Assembly (NCBI GenBank): GCA_955652585.1
Contig: CATPBF010000116.1
Location: forward strand, 1-11,195
Direction of reading: 5' to 3'
DNA length: 11,195 nucleotides
DNA from: Candidatus Dormiibacterota bacterium
GTDB taxonomy: Bacteria; Chloroflexota; Dormibacteria; Dormibacterales; Dormibacteraceae
Positions within the stretch are counted from its first letter, which is position 1, and each line of letters begins with the position of its first letter. The notes beneath the pieces were generated by a model that was given only the letters and a program-made list of their open reading frames with translations, searched no databases and was not told where the DNA came from. Shown in pieces: positions 1 through 6,547 of this stretch. Both the position numbers and the translations under genes were made by a program.

Positions 1-162
1 AAGGCCGGCGACGCGCAGGATCGGCTGCGTGTAGTCACGCATGAGCTGCTCGATCTCGGCATCGCGAATCATCGGGATGCCGGCATTGCTGCCGGTCTGC
101 GCCGACGCCGGCACGCTTGCCGCCGCGACCGAGGCCGCCGTGATGGCGGACGGCAAGCGCAT
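1..162 (-). CDS. M48-family secreted zinc metalloprotease, N-terminal fragment
   Basis: The first 54 codons of a gene that continues past the left edge. Residues 1-22 form a signal peptide: a basic start (MRLPS), an Ala/Val/Ser-rich core and a PASA-Q type cleavage site. After a short linker comes GIPMIRDAEIEQLMRDYTQP, followed by ILRVAGL. From memory this is the conserved opening of bacterial M48 (Ste24/BepA-like) peptidases, which act in the periplasm in envelope protein quality control. The HEXXH zinc site lies outside the window, so activity cannot be judged. ATG at 162 is preferred. An in-frame TGA at 175-177 limits the start; the only alternative is GTG at 171, adding three residues. A GAGAG/GAGG stretch precedes the ATG. 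The opening matches alphaproteobacterial homologues best, unlike the rest of the window. A 77-codon plus-strand reading frame over 41-274 shares its third-codon positions and is treated as a shadow. Confidence 0.8.
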   Translation of the reverse strand, partial: MRLPSAITAASVAAASVPASAQTGSNAGIPMIRDAEIEQLMRDYTQPILRVAGL

Positions 163-290
163 CGCTCTCACGCCTCACCACGTGGTCATCCTCGAGCTGC
201 GTTCGGGGCTGGACCTCCTCGATCTGGAGACGCCGATGTCAGCCCGCCTGGGCACGTGGAAGTTCGCGTACTGATTCGCCGATCTTCTAC

Positions 291-330
291 ACGCCCCTCT
301 CCCTAACCCTCTCCCCTTCGGGGAGAGGGG
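291..330. repeat. GC-rich inverted repeat, copy 1
   Basis: A 40-base element: a C-rich lead followed by a perfect 10-bp stem (307-316 CCCTCTCCCC, 320-329 GGGGAGAGGG) around a TTC loop. It lies between the M48 gene and the SCP2 gene, just downstream of the SCP2 stop. A near-identical copy lies at 6503-6542, so this is a dispersed element and not a chance hairpin. Similar CCCTCTCC/GGAGAGGG palindromes are common between genes in high-GC genomes. It could act as a bidirectional terminator or mRNA-stabilising hairpin for the SCP2 transcript, but no T-tract follows on either strand. Confidence 0.8.
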
Positions 331-343
331 ATTCGCTGGAGTC

Positions 344-682
344 TTAGGTCCGCTTGAACATGGTCAGCATCTTGATGGCCAGACCCATGTCGCCTTTGAT
401 CTTGAGCTTGCCCTGCATGAAGGCTGAGGTGCCGTCCATCTGACCCAGCATGATCTTCACCAGGTCGCCGGCATCCGCCAGAACAGTGAGCTTCGGCGTC
501 TCGGGAGAATCACCCTTGCCGGACTCGGCAGCGCCGTCGTGGACCTTGACCCACCACTTGCCGGCGTGCTCGCCGCTCAGTTCGAACGCGATCGTGGCAT
601 TGGTGCTGCCCGCCTTCTCCGGGATCAGGCGAGAGGGAATGGCTTGAAACAGATCGTCGGGTGACAGCTGGACTTCAGACAT
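344..682 (-). CDS. SCP2 sterol-carrier-domain protein
   Basis: A 112-residue single-domain protein of the SCP2 sterol-transfer family. These small soluble alpha/beta proteins have a hydrophobic tunnel that binds lipids or acyl-CoA. The diagnostic part is the C-terminal FMQGKLKIKGDMGLAIKM (88-105), the family's final strand and helix. The N-terminal half has the expected pattern of DLFQAIPSRL (10-19), a beta strand ATIAFEL (29-35) and WWVKVHDG (43-50). There is no signal peptide or membrane segment, so it is cytoplasmic. The ATG at 682 has a very strong ribosome binding site (AGGAGGA, 687-693 on this strand), so the start is secure. It diverges from the hydrolase gene at 752. Bacterial stand-alone SCP2 proteins rarely have a proven ligand; lipid binding is family knowledge and the substrate here is unknown. 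Confidence 0.88.
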   Translation of the reverse strand: MSEVQLSPDDLFQAIPSRLIPEKAGSTNATIAFELSGEHAGKWWVKVHDGAAESGKGDSPETPKLTVLADAGDLVKIMLGQMDGTSAFMQGKLKIKGDMGLAIKMLTMFKRT

Positions 683-751
683 GCGCTCCTCCTGAACAAA
701 TAGCAGCGGCCGTTAGATGCAGTTTAGCCGCGTGGGCGACAATGCCGGGCA
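683..751. promoter_or_regulatory. Divergent intergenic region between SCP2 and hydrolase genes
   Basis: This 69-base gap must carry the start signals for both the minus-strand SCP2 gene and the plus-strand hydrolase gene. The only clear element is the SCP2 ribosome binding site at 687-693. I found no convincing -35/-10 pair for either direction. The short gap makes shared or back-to-back promoters likely by inference. Confidence 0.4.
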
Positions 752-1768
752 GTGCTGCAGACGGGCTTGAGCGAAGTCGCGACCGGGGTGTTCGAGCTTC
801 GCCTACCGATCCCATTCGAGGACGGCCTCGTCAACGTGTTCCTGTTCGCGGACGGCGACGAGGTCGACCTGCTCGACTGCGGAATGAACTCCGACGAGTC
901 GGTGCAAGCGATCCGAGCGGCCGTGGCTCACGTCGGCGCGAAAAGGATCCGCCGGCTCGTCGTGACTCACATCCATCCCGACCACTACGGCGCCGCCGGC
1001 ACGCTCGCGGGAGACGGCGGGGCCGACCTTTACCTGCACCGACTCGAAGTTCCACTCGTCAACCCGCGGTACGTGGAGCTCGAGCACCTGGTCAAAGAGG
1101 TGCATACCTACCTGCTCGTCAATGGCGTGCCCGCGGCCGAGGCGGAGGTGCTCAGCAACTCTCAACGCTCCTTGAGCGACTGGGTGAGCCCGGCCGAGCC
1201 GGCGGTACAGCTCGACGGCGCGGAAATGCTGGAGATGGGCCGCAGGCATCTGCGCGTGGAATGGACGCCCGGACACTCGCCGGGACACATTTGCCTCTAT
1301 GAGAGTGGCGAGAAGCTGCTGTTCGCAGGCGACCACATGCTGCCTGAGCTGTCGCCGAACATCGGCCTCCATCCGCAGAGCACCCCCGACCCGCTGCATG
1401 AGTACCTCGACGGGCTGCGGCGCATGGCCGCCTATGAACCGCGACTGATCCTCCCCGCGCACGGTCGCCCTTTCACCGATGCGGCAAGTCGGGTGTCGAT
1501 CCTCGCCGCTCATCACGCTCGCCGGCTCGAGCAGATCGTCGAGATCGTCTCCACATCGACCGACTCGAATCGGGAACATGAAGAAAAAGGCATGCGCGCG
1601 TGGCAGGTGGCGCTCGACCTCTGGGGGCCGCGCAAGCACTTCTACGAAAAGCGGCTTGCCCTCCAGGAGGGACTCGCGCACCTACAGGCGCTCGCGGTCG
1701 AAGGCCGTCTGGAGAAGCTGGTCACCCCCGCCGCGGTGCGATGGCGGCCGCCGTCAGCGCAGGCTTGA
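752..1768 (+). CDS. MBL-fold metallo-hydrolase with C-terminal winged-helix-like region
   Basis: A 338-residue metallo-beta-lactamase-fold hydrolase. The dinuclear metal site is complete: THIHPDH (72-78, giving H73, H75, D77, H78), a histidine in TPGHSPGH (172-179), the bridging aspartate in GDH (D194) and PAHG (H237). After the catalytic domain, AHHARRLEQIVEIV (252-265) and a helical tail with GLAHLQALAVEGRLEKL (307-323) resemble the winged-helix extension of LACTB2-like and glyoxalase-II-like members. Family substrates range from thioesters to RNA, so the substrate cannot be named. There is no signal peptide, which points to the cytoplasm. The start is GTG at 752; an in-frame TAG at 725 limits upstream extension and no ATG lies nearby. 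Its last 47 bases overlap the 3' end of degV on the other strand. Confidence 0.87.
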   Translation: MLQTGLSEVATGVFELRLPIPFEDGLVNVFLFADGDEVDLLDCGMNSDESVQAIRAAVAHVGAKRIRRLVVTHIHPDHYGAAGTLAGDGGADLYLHRLEVPLVNPRYVELEHLVKEVHTYLLVNGVPAAEAEVLSNSQRSLSDWVSPAEPAVQLDGAEMLEMGRRHLRVEWTPGHSPGHICLYESGEKLLFAGDHMLPELSPNIGLHPQSTPDPLHEYLDGLRRMAAYEPRLILPAHGRPFTDAASRVSILAAHHARRLEQIVEIVSTSTDSNREHEEKGMRAWQVALDLWGPRKHFYEKRLALQEGLAHLQALAVEGRLEKLVTPAAVRWRPPSAQA

Positions 1769-2627
1769 TCCCGAGCGGAAAGAGCTCCGCGGGGTAGCAT
1801 CCGACGCCGACGACACCGGGTCCGGCATGCGCTCCGACCACCGGCCCGAGCGGCTGGATCATCAACGTGTCGGCGATCGGCTCGAGGTCTCGCGCCACTC
1901 GCTCGGCGTCGGCCTGCGCGTCAGCGTGGCCCACGATGAGACAGACGCCCTTGCCGGTGTTGACCTCTCGCGTCAGCTCGACGACGCGGTTCAGTGCTCG
2001 ATCAAAAGTGCGCACGCGCTCCAGCGGCGTCACGAGCCCGTCGCGAATGCAAAGCACCGGCTTGACCTGCAGCACCGACCCCAGGAGGGCACTGGCGCGA
2101 CCGATGCGACCTCCGCGTCGCAGGAACTCGAGAGTCGCGACCGAGAAGTACGTCTGCACACGTGGCCTCATCGCCAGAACACGGCTTTCGATGGCCGCCG
2201 CGTCGAGTTTCTGCGCAGCGAGGGCCGACGCCACCAGGGCGACCAGGCCCAGAGACATCGAAACCACCTCCGAGTCGATGACATGCACGCGCTTGGGGTC
2301 GGTCATGTCCGCGCCCTGGCGCGCTGACGCGTAGGTGCCGCTGAGCTTCTCGGAGATGTGGACCGACACCACAGCGTCGTGGTCCTCGAGCAGCGCGGAG
2401 TACGTCTCAGCGAAACGGCCGGGCGACGGCTGTGACGTCGTCGGGTGCGTCGACGCGGATGGGAGCTTGCGGTAGAACTCCTCCGGCGTGATGTCGACGC
2501 CGTCGAGCAATGACTTGCCGTCGAAATGAAGAGTCAGCGGCACCACCGATATCGAACGGGCGGCCGCGAGCACGGGCGGCAGGTCGGCTGTGGAGTCGGT
2601 CACGATCGCAACGCGCGGCTCGCTCAA
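1722..2627 (-). CDS. DegV family fatty-acid-binding protein
   Basis: A 301-residue DegV/FakB-type protein. Members bind a fatty acid and, where a FakA kinase exists, present its carboxylate for phosphorylation before use in phospholipid synthesis. Visible motifs in order: VTDSTADLP (9-17), TSQPSPG (64-70) with the family's fatty-acid-contacting serine, KLSGTYASA (94-102), VIDSEVVSMSLG (116-127), TLEFLRRGGRIG (165-176), KPVLCIRDG (189-197) and GPVVGAHAGPGVVGVG (261-276). Homologues usually end a few residues after the last motif. This one has about 25 more, and they are encoded in the 47 bases shared with the convergent hydrolase gene. The start is TTG at 2627 with AGAGGA nine bases upstream; its TTGA overlaps the TGA stop of mgtC, implying translational coupling. 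No fakA-like gene is in the window. Confidence 0.92.
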   Translation of the reverse strand: MSEPRVAIVTDSTADLPPVLAAARSISVVPLTLHFDGKSLLDGVDITPEEFYRKLPSASTHPTTSQPSPGRFAETYSALLEDHDAVVSVHISEKLSGTYASARQGADMTDPKRVHVIDSEVVSMSLGLVALVASALAAQKLDAAAIESRVLAMRPRVQTYFSVATLEFLRRGGRIGRASALLGSVLQVKPVLCIRDGLVTPLERVRTFDRALNRVVELTREVNTGKGVCLIVGHADAQADAERVARDLEPIADTLMIQPLGPVVGAHAGPGVVGVGCYPAELFPLGIKPALTAAAIAPRRG

Positions 2628-3085
2628 CTGAAATGGTCCTCTTCCGCGTGCCTGCCCTCCTGGCGATGGAAGAGGCGGCGCTCGAGCGGCCGGATCGCGA
2701 CGAGAGTTACGAGCACCAGCACCGTGGTGAAGACCCCGATCGTGAAAAACCCAAAGCCGATGACCATGCCCATGGCCGCGACCACCCAGATCGAGGCCGC
2801 GGTCGTGAGGCCCCTGACGTCGGTCCCGTGCCTGAGGATGGCGCCTGCGCCGAGAAAGCCGACGCCGGTGACTATCTGCGCGGCTATACGCGTCGGGTCA
2901 GTGCGGCCTCCGAACAGCGGCTCGAGCCCGACAGCCGTGAACAGGCACGCGCCGACGCCGACCAGGGCCATCGTGCGGATCCCCGCTGGGTGACCGTGGT
3001 ATTCACGCTCAGTCCCGATGGCGATGCTGAGGATGAGGGTGACGACGACACGAAGGGCGAAATCCAGATCGCCGCTGAGAGGCAG
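2624..3085 (-). CDS. MgtC/SapB family membrane protein, probable CTG start
   Basis: A small integral membrane protein of the MgtC/SapB family, linked in other bacteria to low-magnesium adaptation and envelope energetics; its function here is not shown. From CTG 3085 it is 153 residues. TM1 spans about 9-24, followed by the family signature GTEREYHGHPAGIRT (24-38). Further hydrophobic segments cover about 39-56, 66-84 and 90-130, with GVGFLGAGAIL and GLTTAASIWVVAAMG typical of the family. The first ATG (2971) would remove TM1 and the signature, so it cannot be the true start. No ATG, GTG or TTG precedes it in frame within the homologous part. CTG at 3085 has GAGG nine bases upstream and lies five bases after the nuclease stop; CTG at 3067 is the alternative. 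The TGA stop overlaps the degV start. Confidence 0.82.
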   Translation of the reverse strand: MPLSGDLDFALRVVVTLILSIAIGTEREYHGHPAGIRTMALVGVGACLFTAVGLEPLFGGRTDPTRIAAQIVTGVGFLGAGAILRHGTDVRGLTTAASIWVVAAMGMVIGFGFFTIGVFTTVLVLVTLVAIRPLERRLFHRQEGRHAEEDHFS

Positions 3086-3090
3086 CGGCG

Positions 3091-3660
3091 TTAGCCTCGG
3101 CCCGGGCGCCCGCCGGGTTCGTCCTTGGCCTTGGGCTCGTCGGGGAGCTCGGGCAGGTCAAGGCTGTTGACGAAGTCGCGGAACACGGCCAGCCGCTCGT
3201 CGTCGATGGGGGTGGTGTCCGTCTTGTCTTTGTCGTCGGCCGTCTCGTCAGCCTCGGGGATGATGCCGGCGGCCTCCATGACCTCGGTCGCGACAAAGAT
3301 CGGGCATTCCATGCGGACGGCCAGAGCGATTGCGTCCGAAGGCCGGGCGTCGAAGTCGAGGTCGCGGCCGTCCTGCTTCACATACAGGCGGGCGTAGAAG
3401 ACCTGGTCGGCGAGGCGGGTCACGACGATTCGCTTCACGCTGACGCCCAGGTCGCCGAAGGCGGTCGCCATCAGGTCGTGGGTCAGGGGACGCCCCAGCG
3501 GGTTGCCTGAGATCTTGGTCGCGATCGCCTGGGCCTCGAAGGATCCGATCCAGATCGGGAGGTACCGGTCCGCCTCCTTCTCCTTCAGGATCACCAGGTG
3601 CTGGGCGGTCGGCATGTGGATCCGGATACTGTCGACCGCGACCTCGATGAGGTTTTTCAT
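3091..3660 (-). CDS. Bifunctional nuclease (BFN) domain protein
   Basis: A 189-residue protein of the bifunctional nuclease family (DNase-RNase/BFN domain), found in Actinobacteria, Chloroflexi, Deinococcus-Thermus, some other bacteria and plants. The domain fills residues 1-135: LPIWIGSFEAQAIA (34-47), RPLTHDLM (57-64) and the hallmark DARPSDAIALAVR (104-116). A highly acidic linker (136-155) follows, then a helix DDERLAVFRDFVNSLDLP (153-170) and a Pro/Lys/Gly tail. Nuclease activity is a family property demonstrated for few members. ATG at 3660 is chosen because homology begins at MKNLIEV and GAGG sits six bases upstream. The reading frame is open for 65 more codons upstream, but that part has no family resemblance and would run into polA. 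It is first in a three-gene run with mgtC and degV. Confidence 0.9.
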   Translation of the reverse strand: MKNLIEVAVDSIRIHMPTAQHLVILKEKEADRYLPIWIGSFEAQAIATKISGNPLGRPLTHDLMATAFGDLGVSVKRIVVTRLADQVFYARLYVKQDGRDLDFDARPSDAIALAVRMECPIFVATEVMEAAGIIPEADETADDKDKTDTTPIDDERLAVFRDFVNSLDLPELPDEPKAKDEPGGRPGRG

Positions 3661-3802
3661 CCTCGGCCTCATTCTACCTCTGGGGCTTCGGGCTACCCCC
3701 CGATTTGAACTCGAATGGCCGGCTGGGCCTCCGTAGAATCCAACGAGTGTCACGACCCCGATGCCGCGAAGATGCCCGGAACTCCGAGGGCGCGACACTC
3801 TA
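3661..3802. promoter_or_regulatory. Divergent region between BFN operon and polA
   Basis: 142 bases separating the two main transcription directions. A TAGAAT box at 3734-3739 on the plus strand is a candidate -10 for polA, but the best -35-like word (TTGAAC, 3705-3710) is 23 bases away, too far for a standard spacer. A second TAGAAT on the minus strand (3676-3671) lies directly upstream of the nuclease ribosome binding site, too close for an ordinary leader. The boxes are weak evidence; promoters somewhere in this gap are required by the gene layout. Confidence 0.35.
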
Positions 3803-6493
3803 GTGGCGAAGGGGAAGCGCGGGCGGCTCGTTTTGATCGACGCCCACAGCCTCATCTACAGGGCGTTCTTCGCCCTGCCGCCGATGAGCACGTCGGACGG
3901 GCAGGTGACCAATGCCGTCTACGGCTTCACGTCTATGCTCGCGATCGTACTGGCCTCGCGCCCGGAATTCGCCGCGGCCGCCTTCGACCTGCCCGCGCCC
4001 ACGTTCCGCTCGAAGGAGTTCGAGGAGTACAAGGCTGGGCGGCGCGCCATGCCGGACGACCTGCGCCCGCAGATCGAGAAGGTGCGCGAGGTGCTGGAGG
4101 CGTTCTCGATCCCCATCTACAGCCTCGAGGGCTTCGAGGCCGACGACGTCATCGGAACGCTGGCGCGGATCGCCGAGGAGCGCGGGCACTCGGTGACGAT
4201 CGTCTCCGGCGACCTCGATTGCCTACAGCTCGTAACCGATTCGGTGGAAGCGCTGGTGCCTCGTCGCGGGATCACAGACACGTTCATGTACGGGCCCGAC
4301 CAGGTCCGTCAGCGTTACGGTTTCGAGCCCGCGCAGCTAATCGACTTCAAAGCGCTGCGCGGGGACACGTCCGACAACATCCCCGGGGTGCCGGGGGTCG
4401 GCGACAAGACCGCCGCCAAGCTGGTGCAGGACTTCGGTTCGGTCGAGGCCATCCTCGAACGGGTCGAGGAGCTGCCCGAGGGCCGGCTCAAGAACAACCT
4501 CAAGGAGCACGCCGACAAGGTTCGCCTGGGCAAGCGGATGGTCACGATCGTCCGCGACGTCCCAGTCGAGCTCGACCTCGAGCGCTCTCGCTGGACTCGA
4601 TACGACTACGACAAGGTGCGCACGGTCTTCGACCGGTTCGAATTTCGCCAGTTGCTGAGCCGGTTCCCGCCGCCGGACCAGGTGCCGGTACAGCCGACCC
4701 TCACATTTGAGCCTGCGCCCCGGTCCGACGGGTTGAGGATCGTCGATGACGCTGTCGAGGCTGCGAGCCTGGTGGCCGGCGCCACCAACATAGGAGTGTT
4801 CACGTTCACGGAGACCGCCGGTCGCGGTGCGCGGACTTGCGGCGTCGGTGTGGCGACCGGGCGTGACACCTTTTACGTGGCGCGTCAGGACGCGATGGAC
4901 GCAGTCGCGAGCGAGCTCACCGAAGGCACTCCGATCAGCGGCCACGATACAAAGGAGACAGAGCTAGCGCTGCGCGCGCTTGGCGGCGGCAAGCGCGAAT
5001 GGGCTTTCAGCACGTTCCTCGCGTCCTATCTTCTCGGCGCCGGCGCGCGCGATCCGCGGCTCGAAGACCTAGCACGAGAGTTCCTCGACATGACGTTGAT
5101 CAGCACCGAGCAGCTCCTGGGTACAGGGCGGAGCGCTCGCAAGCCTGCCGAGGTCCCGGTCGAAGAGGCCGCCGAGTTCGCCGCGCGACGCGCGGAAGCC
5201 ATCCTCAGCCTGCGGCCGCGTCTCGAGGCCGAGATGCGGAACCTGGGCGTCGACTATCTGTTCCACGAGATCGAGCTGCCGCTGGCAGGCGTCCTCGCGG
5301 ACATGGAGTCGGAGGGCGTCGCCATAGACGTCCCCTATATGAAGCAAATGCAGCAAGAAATGGCGGCGCAACTCTTTTCAATTGAAACGGAGGTCGAGCA
5401 GGTTGCGGGCCAGAAGTTCAACCTTGCTGCGCCGCAGCAGCTGGCGAAGGTTCTCTTCGAAGACCTCAGGCTCCCGGTCGGGAAGCGGACGAAGACTGGC
5501 TACTCCACCGATGCCGACACGCTCGAGGCTCTGCGCGAGAAGCATCCGATCGTCGGCCTGATCCTCGAGCACCGCCAGCTGTCGAAGCTCAAGTCCACGT
5601 ACGTCGACGCGCTGCCGCAGCTGGTCGATCCACTCAGCGGGCGCGTGCACACCTCATTCGGCCAGGCGAGCACGGCGACCGGTCGCCTCTCTGCATCCAA
5701 CCCCAACCTCATGAACATCCCCATCCGCACCGAGCTCGGCCAGCGCATCCGGCGCGCATTCAAGGCCAGCCGTCCGGGCCACGTCATGGTCTCCGCGGAC
5801 TACTCGCAGATCGAGCTGCGCATCGCGGCGCATCTCAGTGGCGACCCCGAGCTGCTGGGCGCCTTCAAGGCCGGCCAAGACATCCACACCGCGACAGCGG
5901 CCGCGGTGTTCAAGATCCCCATCGAGTCGGTCGACCCGAACCAGAGGCGCCTCGCGAAGGTGGCCAATTTCGGATCGATCTACGGCCAGGGTGAGTACGG
6001 GCTGTCGCAGCAGCTCGGCATCACGGGCGATGTGGCGCGCGAGTTCCTCGCCCAGTACTGGTCGACTTATTCGGTTTTGCGCGAGTACCTCGACAAGGTG
6101 CGGCGCCAGGCGCGTGAAGAAGGCTTCGTCGTCAGCGCCACGGGTCGCCGCCGCGCGATTCCCGACTTGCGATCGCCCAACTTTCAGCTCCGCGGCGCAG
6201 CCGAACGCATGGCCATCAACTTCCCGATGCAGTCCCTCGCCGCCGACATCATCAAGATCGCGATGGTGCGCCTGCAGCGCGAGATCGAGGCCGACCACAT
6301 CGAGGGCCGCATGCTGCTGCAAGTGCACGACGAATTGCTCTTCGAGGTTCCAGACAGCGAGGTGGATCGGTTCGCCGAGACGGTGCCGCGCATCATGACC
6401 GGCGCGTACGAGCTCGAGACCGGGATCGAGGTGGAGGCGAAGGTGGGGCCGAACTGGGCGGACATGAGAAAGCTCGCTGTGGTCCGCGTCTGA
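3803..6493 (+). CDS. polA: DNA polymerase I, proofreading domain degenerate
   Basis: An 896-residue family-A polymerase for Okazaki-fragment maturation and repair gap filling. The 5'-nuclease domain (about 1-290) keeps its acidic metal ligands in LIDAHSLIYRAFFALP (11-26), FEADD (111-115) and SGDLD (135-139), and the helix-hairpin-helix GDTSDNIPGVPGVGDKTA (187-204). The middle domain (about 310-480) has lost the three 3'-5' exonuclease aspartates: FTFTETA replaces the DxE motif, GHDTKET the second and EEAAEFAAR the third. The polymerase domain has TGRLS (626-630), motif A DYSQIELR (666-673), motif B RRLAKVANFGSIYG (715-728) with K719, F723 and Y727, and motif C VHDE (841-844). All catalytic residues are present. 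GTG 3803 is preferred because homology begins there, with GAGGG 12 bases upstream; an in-frame ATG at 3761 would add 14 unrelated residues. Fpg follows 54 bases later. Confidence 0.95.
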   Translation: MAKGKRGRLVLIDAHSLIYRAFFALPPMSTSDGQVTNAVYGFTSMLAIVLASRPEFAAAAFDLPAPTFRSKEFEEYKAGRRAMPDDLRPQIEKVREVLEAFSIPIYSLEGFEADDVIGTLARIAEERGHSVTIVSGDLDCLQLVTDSVEALVPRRGITDTFMYGPDQVRQRYGFEPAQLIDFKALRGDTSDNIPGVPGVGDKTAAKLVQDFGSVEAILERVEELPEGRLKNNLKEHADKVRLGKRMVTIVRDVPVELDLERSRWTRYDYDKVRTVFDRFEFRQLLSRFPPPDQVPVQPTLTFEPAPRSDGLRIVDDAVEAASLVAGATNIGVFTFTETAGRGARTCGVGVATGRDTFYVARQDAMDAVASELTEGTPISGHDTKETELALRALGGGKREWAFSTFLASYLLGAGARDPRLEDLAREFLDMTLISTEQLLGTGRSARKPAEVPVEEAAEFAARRAEAILSLRPRLEAEMRNLGVDYLFHEIELPLAGVLADMESEGVAIDVPYMKQMQQEMAAQLFSIETEVEQVAGQKFNLAAPQQLAKVLFEDLRLPVGKRTKTGYSTDADTLEALREKHPIVGLILEHRQLSKLKSTYVDALPQLVDPLSGRVHTSFGQASTATGRLSASNPNLMNIPIRTELGQRIRRAFKASRPGHVMVSADYSQIELRIAAHLSGDPELLGAFKAGQDIHTATAAAVFKIPIESVDPNQRRLAKVANFGSIYGQGEYGLSQQLGITGDVAREFLAQYWSTYSVLREYLDKVRRQAREEGFVVSATGRRRAIPDLRSPNFQLRGAAERMAINFPMQSLAADIIKIAMVRLQREIEADHIEGRMLLQVHDELLFEVPDSEVDRFAETVPRIMTGAYELETGIEVEAKVGPNWADMRKLAVVRV

Positions 6494-6502
6494 TGCTAAT
6501 TC

Positions 6503-6542
6503 ACGCCCCACTCCCCAACCCTCTCCCCGCAGGGGAGAGGGG
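6503..6542. repeat. GC-rich inverted repeat, copy 2, overlapping the fpg ribosome binding site
   Basis: The second copy of the element at 291-330, with the same C-rich lead and the same 10-bp stem (6519-6528 and 6532-6541) around a GCA loop. It begins nine bases after the polA stop. The 3' arm supplies GAGGGG (6537-6542), five bases before the fpg ATG, so most of that site would be paired if the hairpin forms in RNA. Stem conservation with a changed loop fits selection for structure or an origin as a mobile palindrome. Confidence 0.8.
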
Positions 6543-6547
6543 TACTG

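Noticed and set aside
41..274. 77-codon plus-strand reading frame as a full gene
   Set aside because: Its first 40 codons lie antisense to the well-supported M48 signal peptide and N-terminus and share the same third-codon positions, which gives artificial codon bias. Only the part after 142 is kept, as a low-interest finding.
291..330. Classical Rho-independent terminator
   Set aside because: The stem is good but no T-run follows in either direction, and an identical stem occurs at a ribosome binding site, so it is described as a dispersed repeat.
803..1681. 292-codon minus-strand reading frame opposite the MBL hydrolase
   Set aside because: It is His/Arg/Val-rich with no recognisable motif, and lies antisense to a gene with a complete metal site. 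Typical high-GC shadow.
3705..3739. TTGAAC/TAGAAT as a sigma-70 promoter for polA
   Set aside because: The 23-base spacer is too long; kept only as a weak mention in the intergenic feature.
3661..3855. 65-residue N-terminal extension of the bifunctional nuclease
   Set aside because: It has no family resemblance, would overlap the start of polA, and ATG 3660 has its own ribosome binding site and matches the family start.
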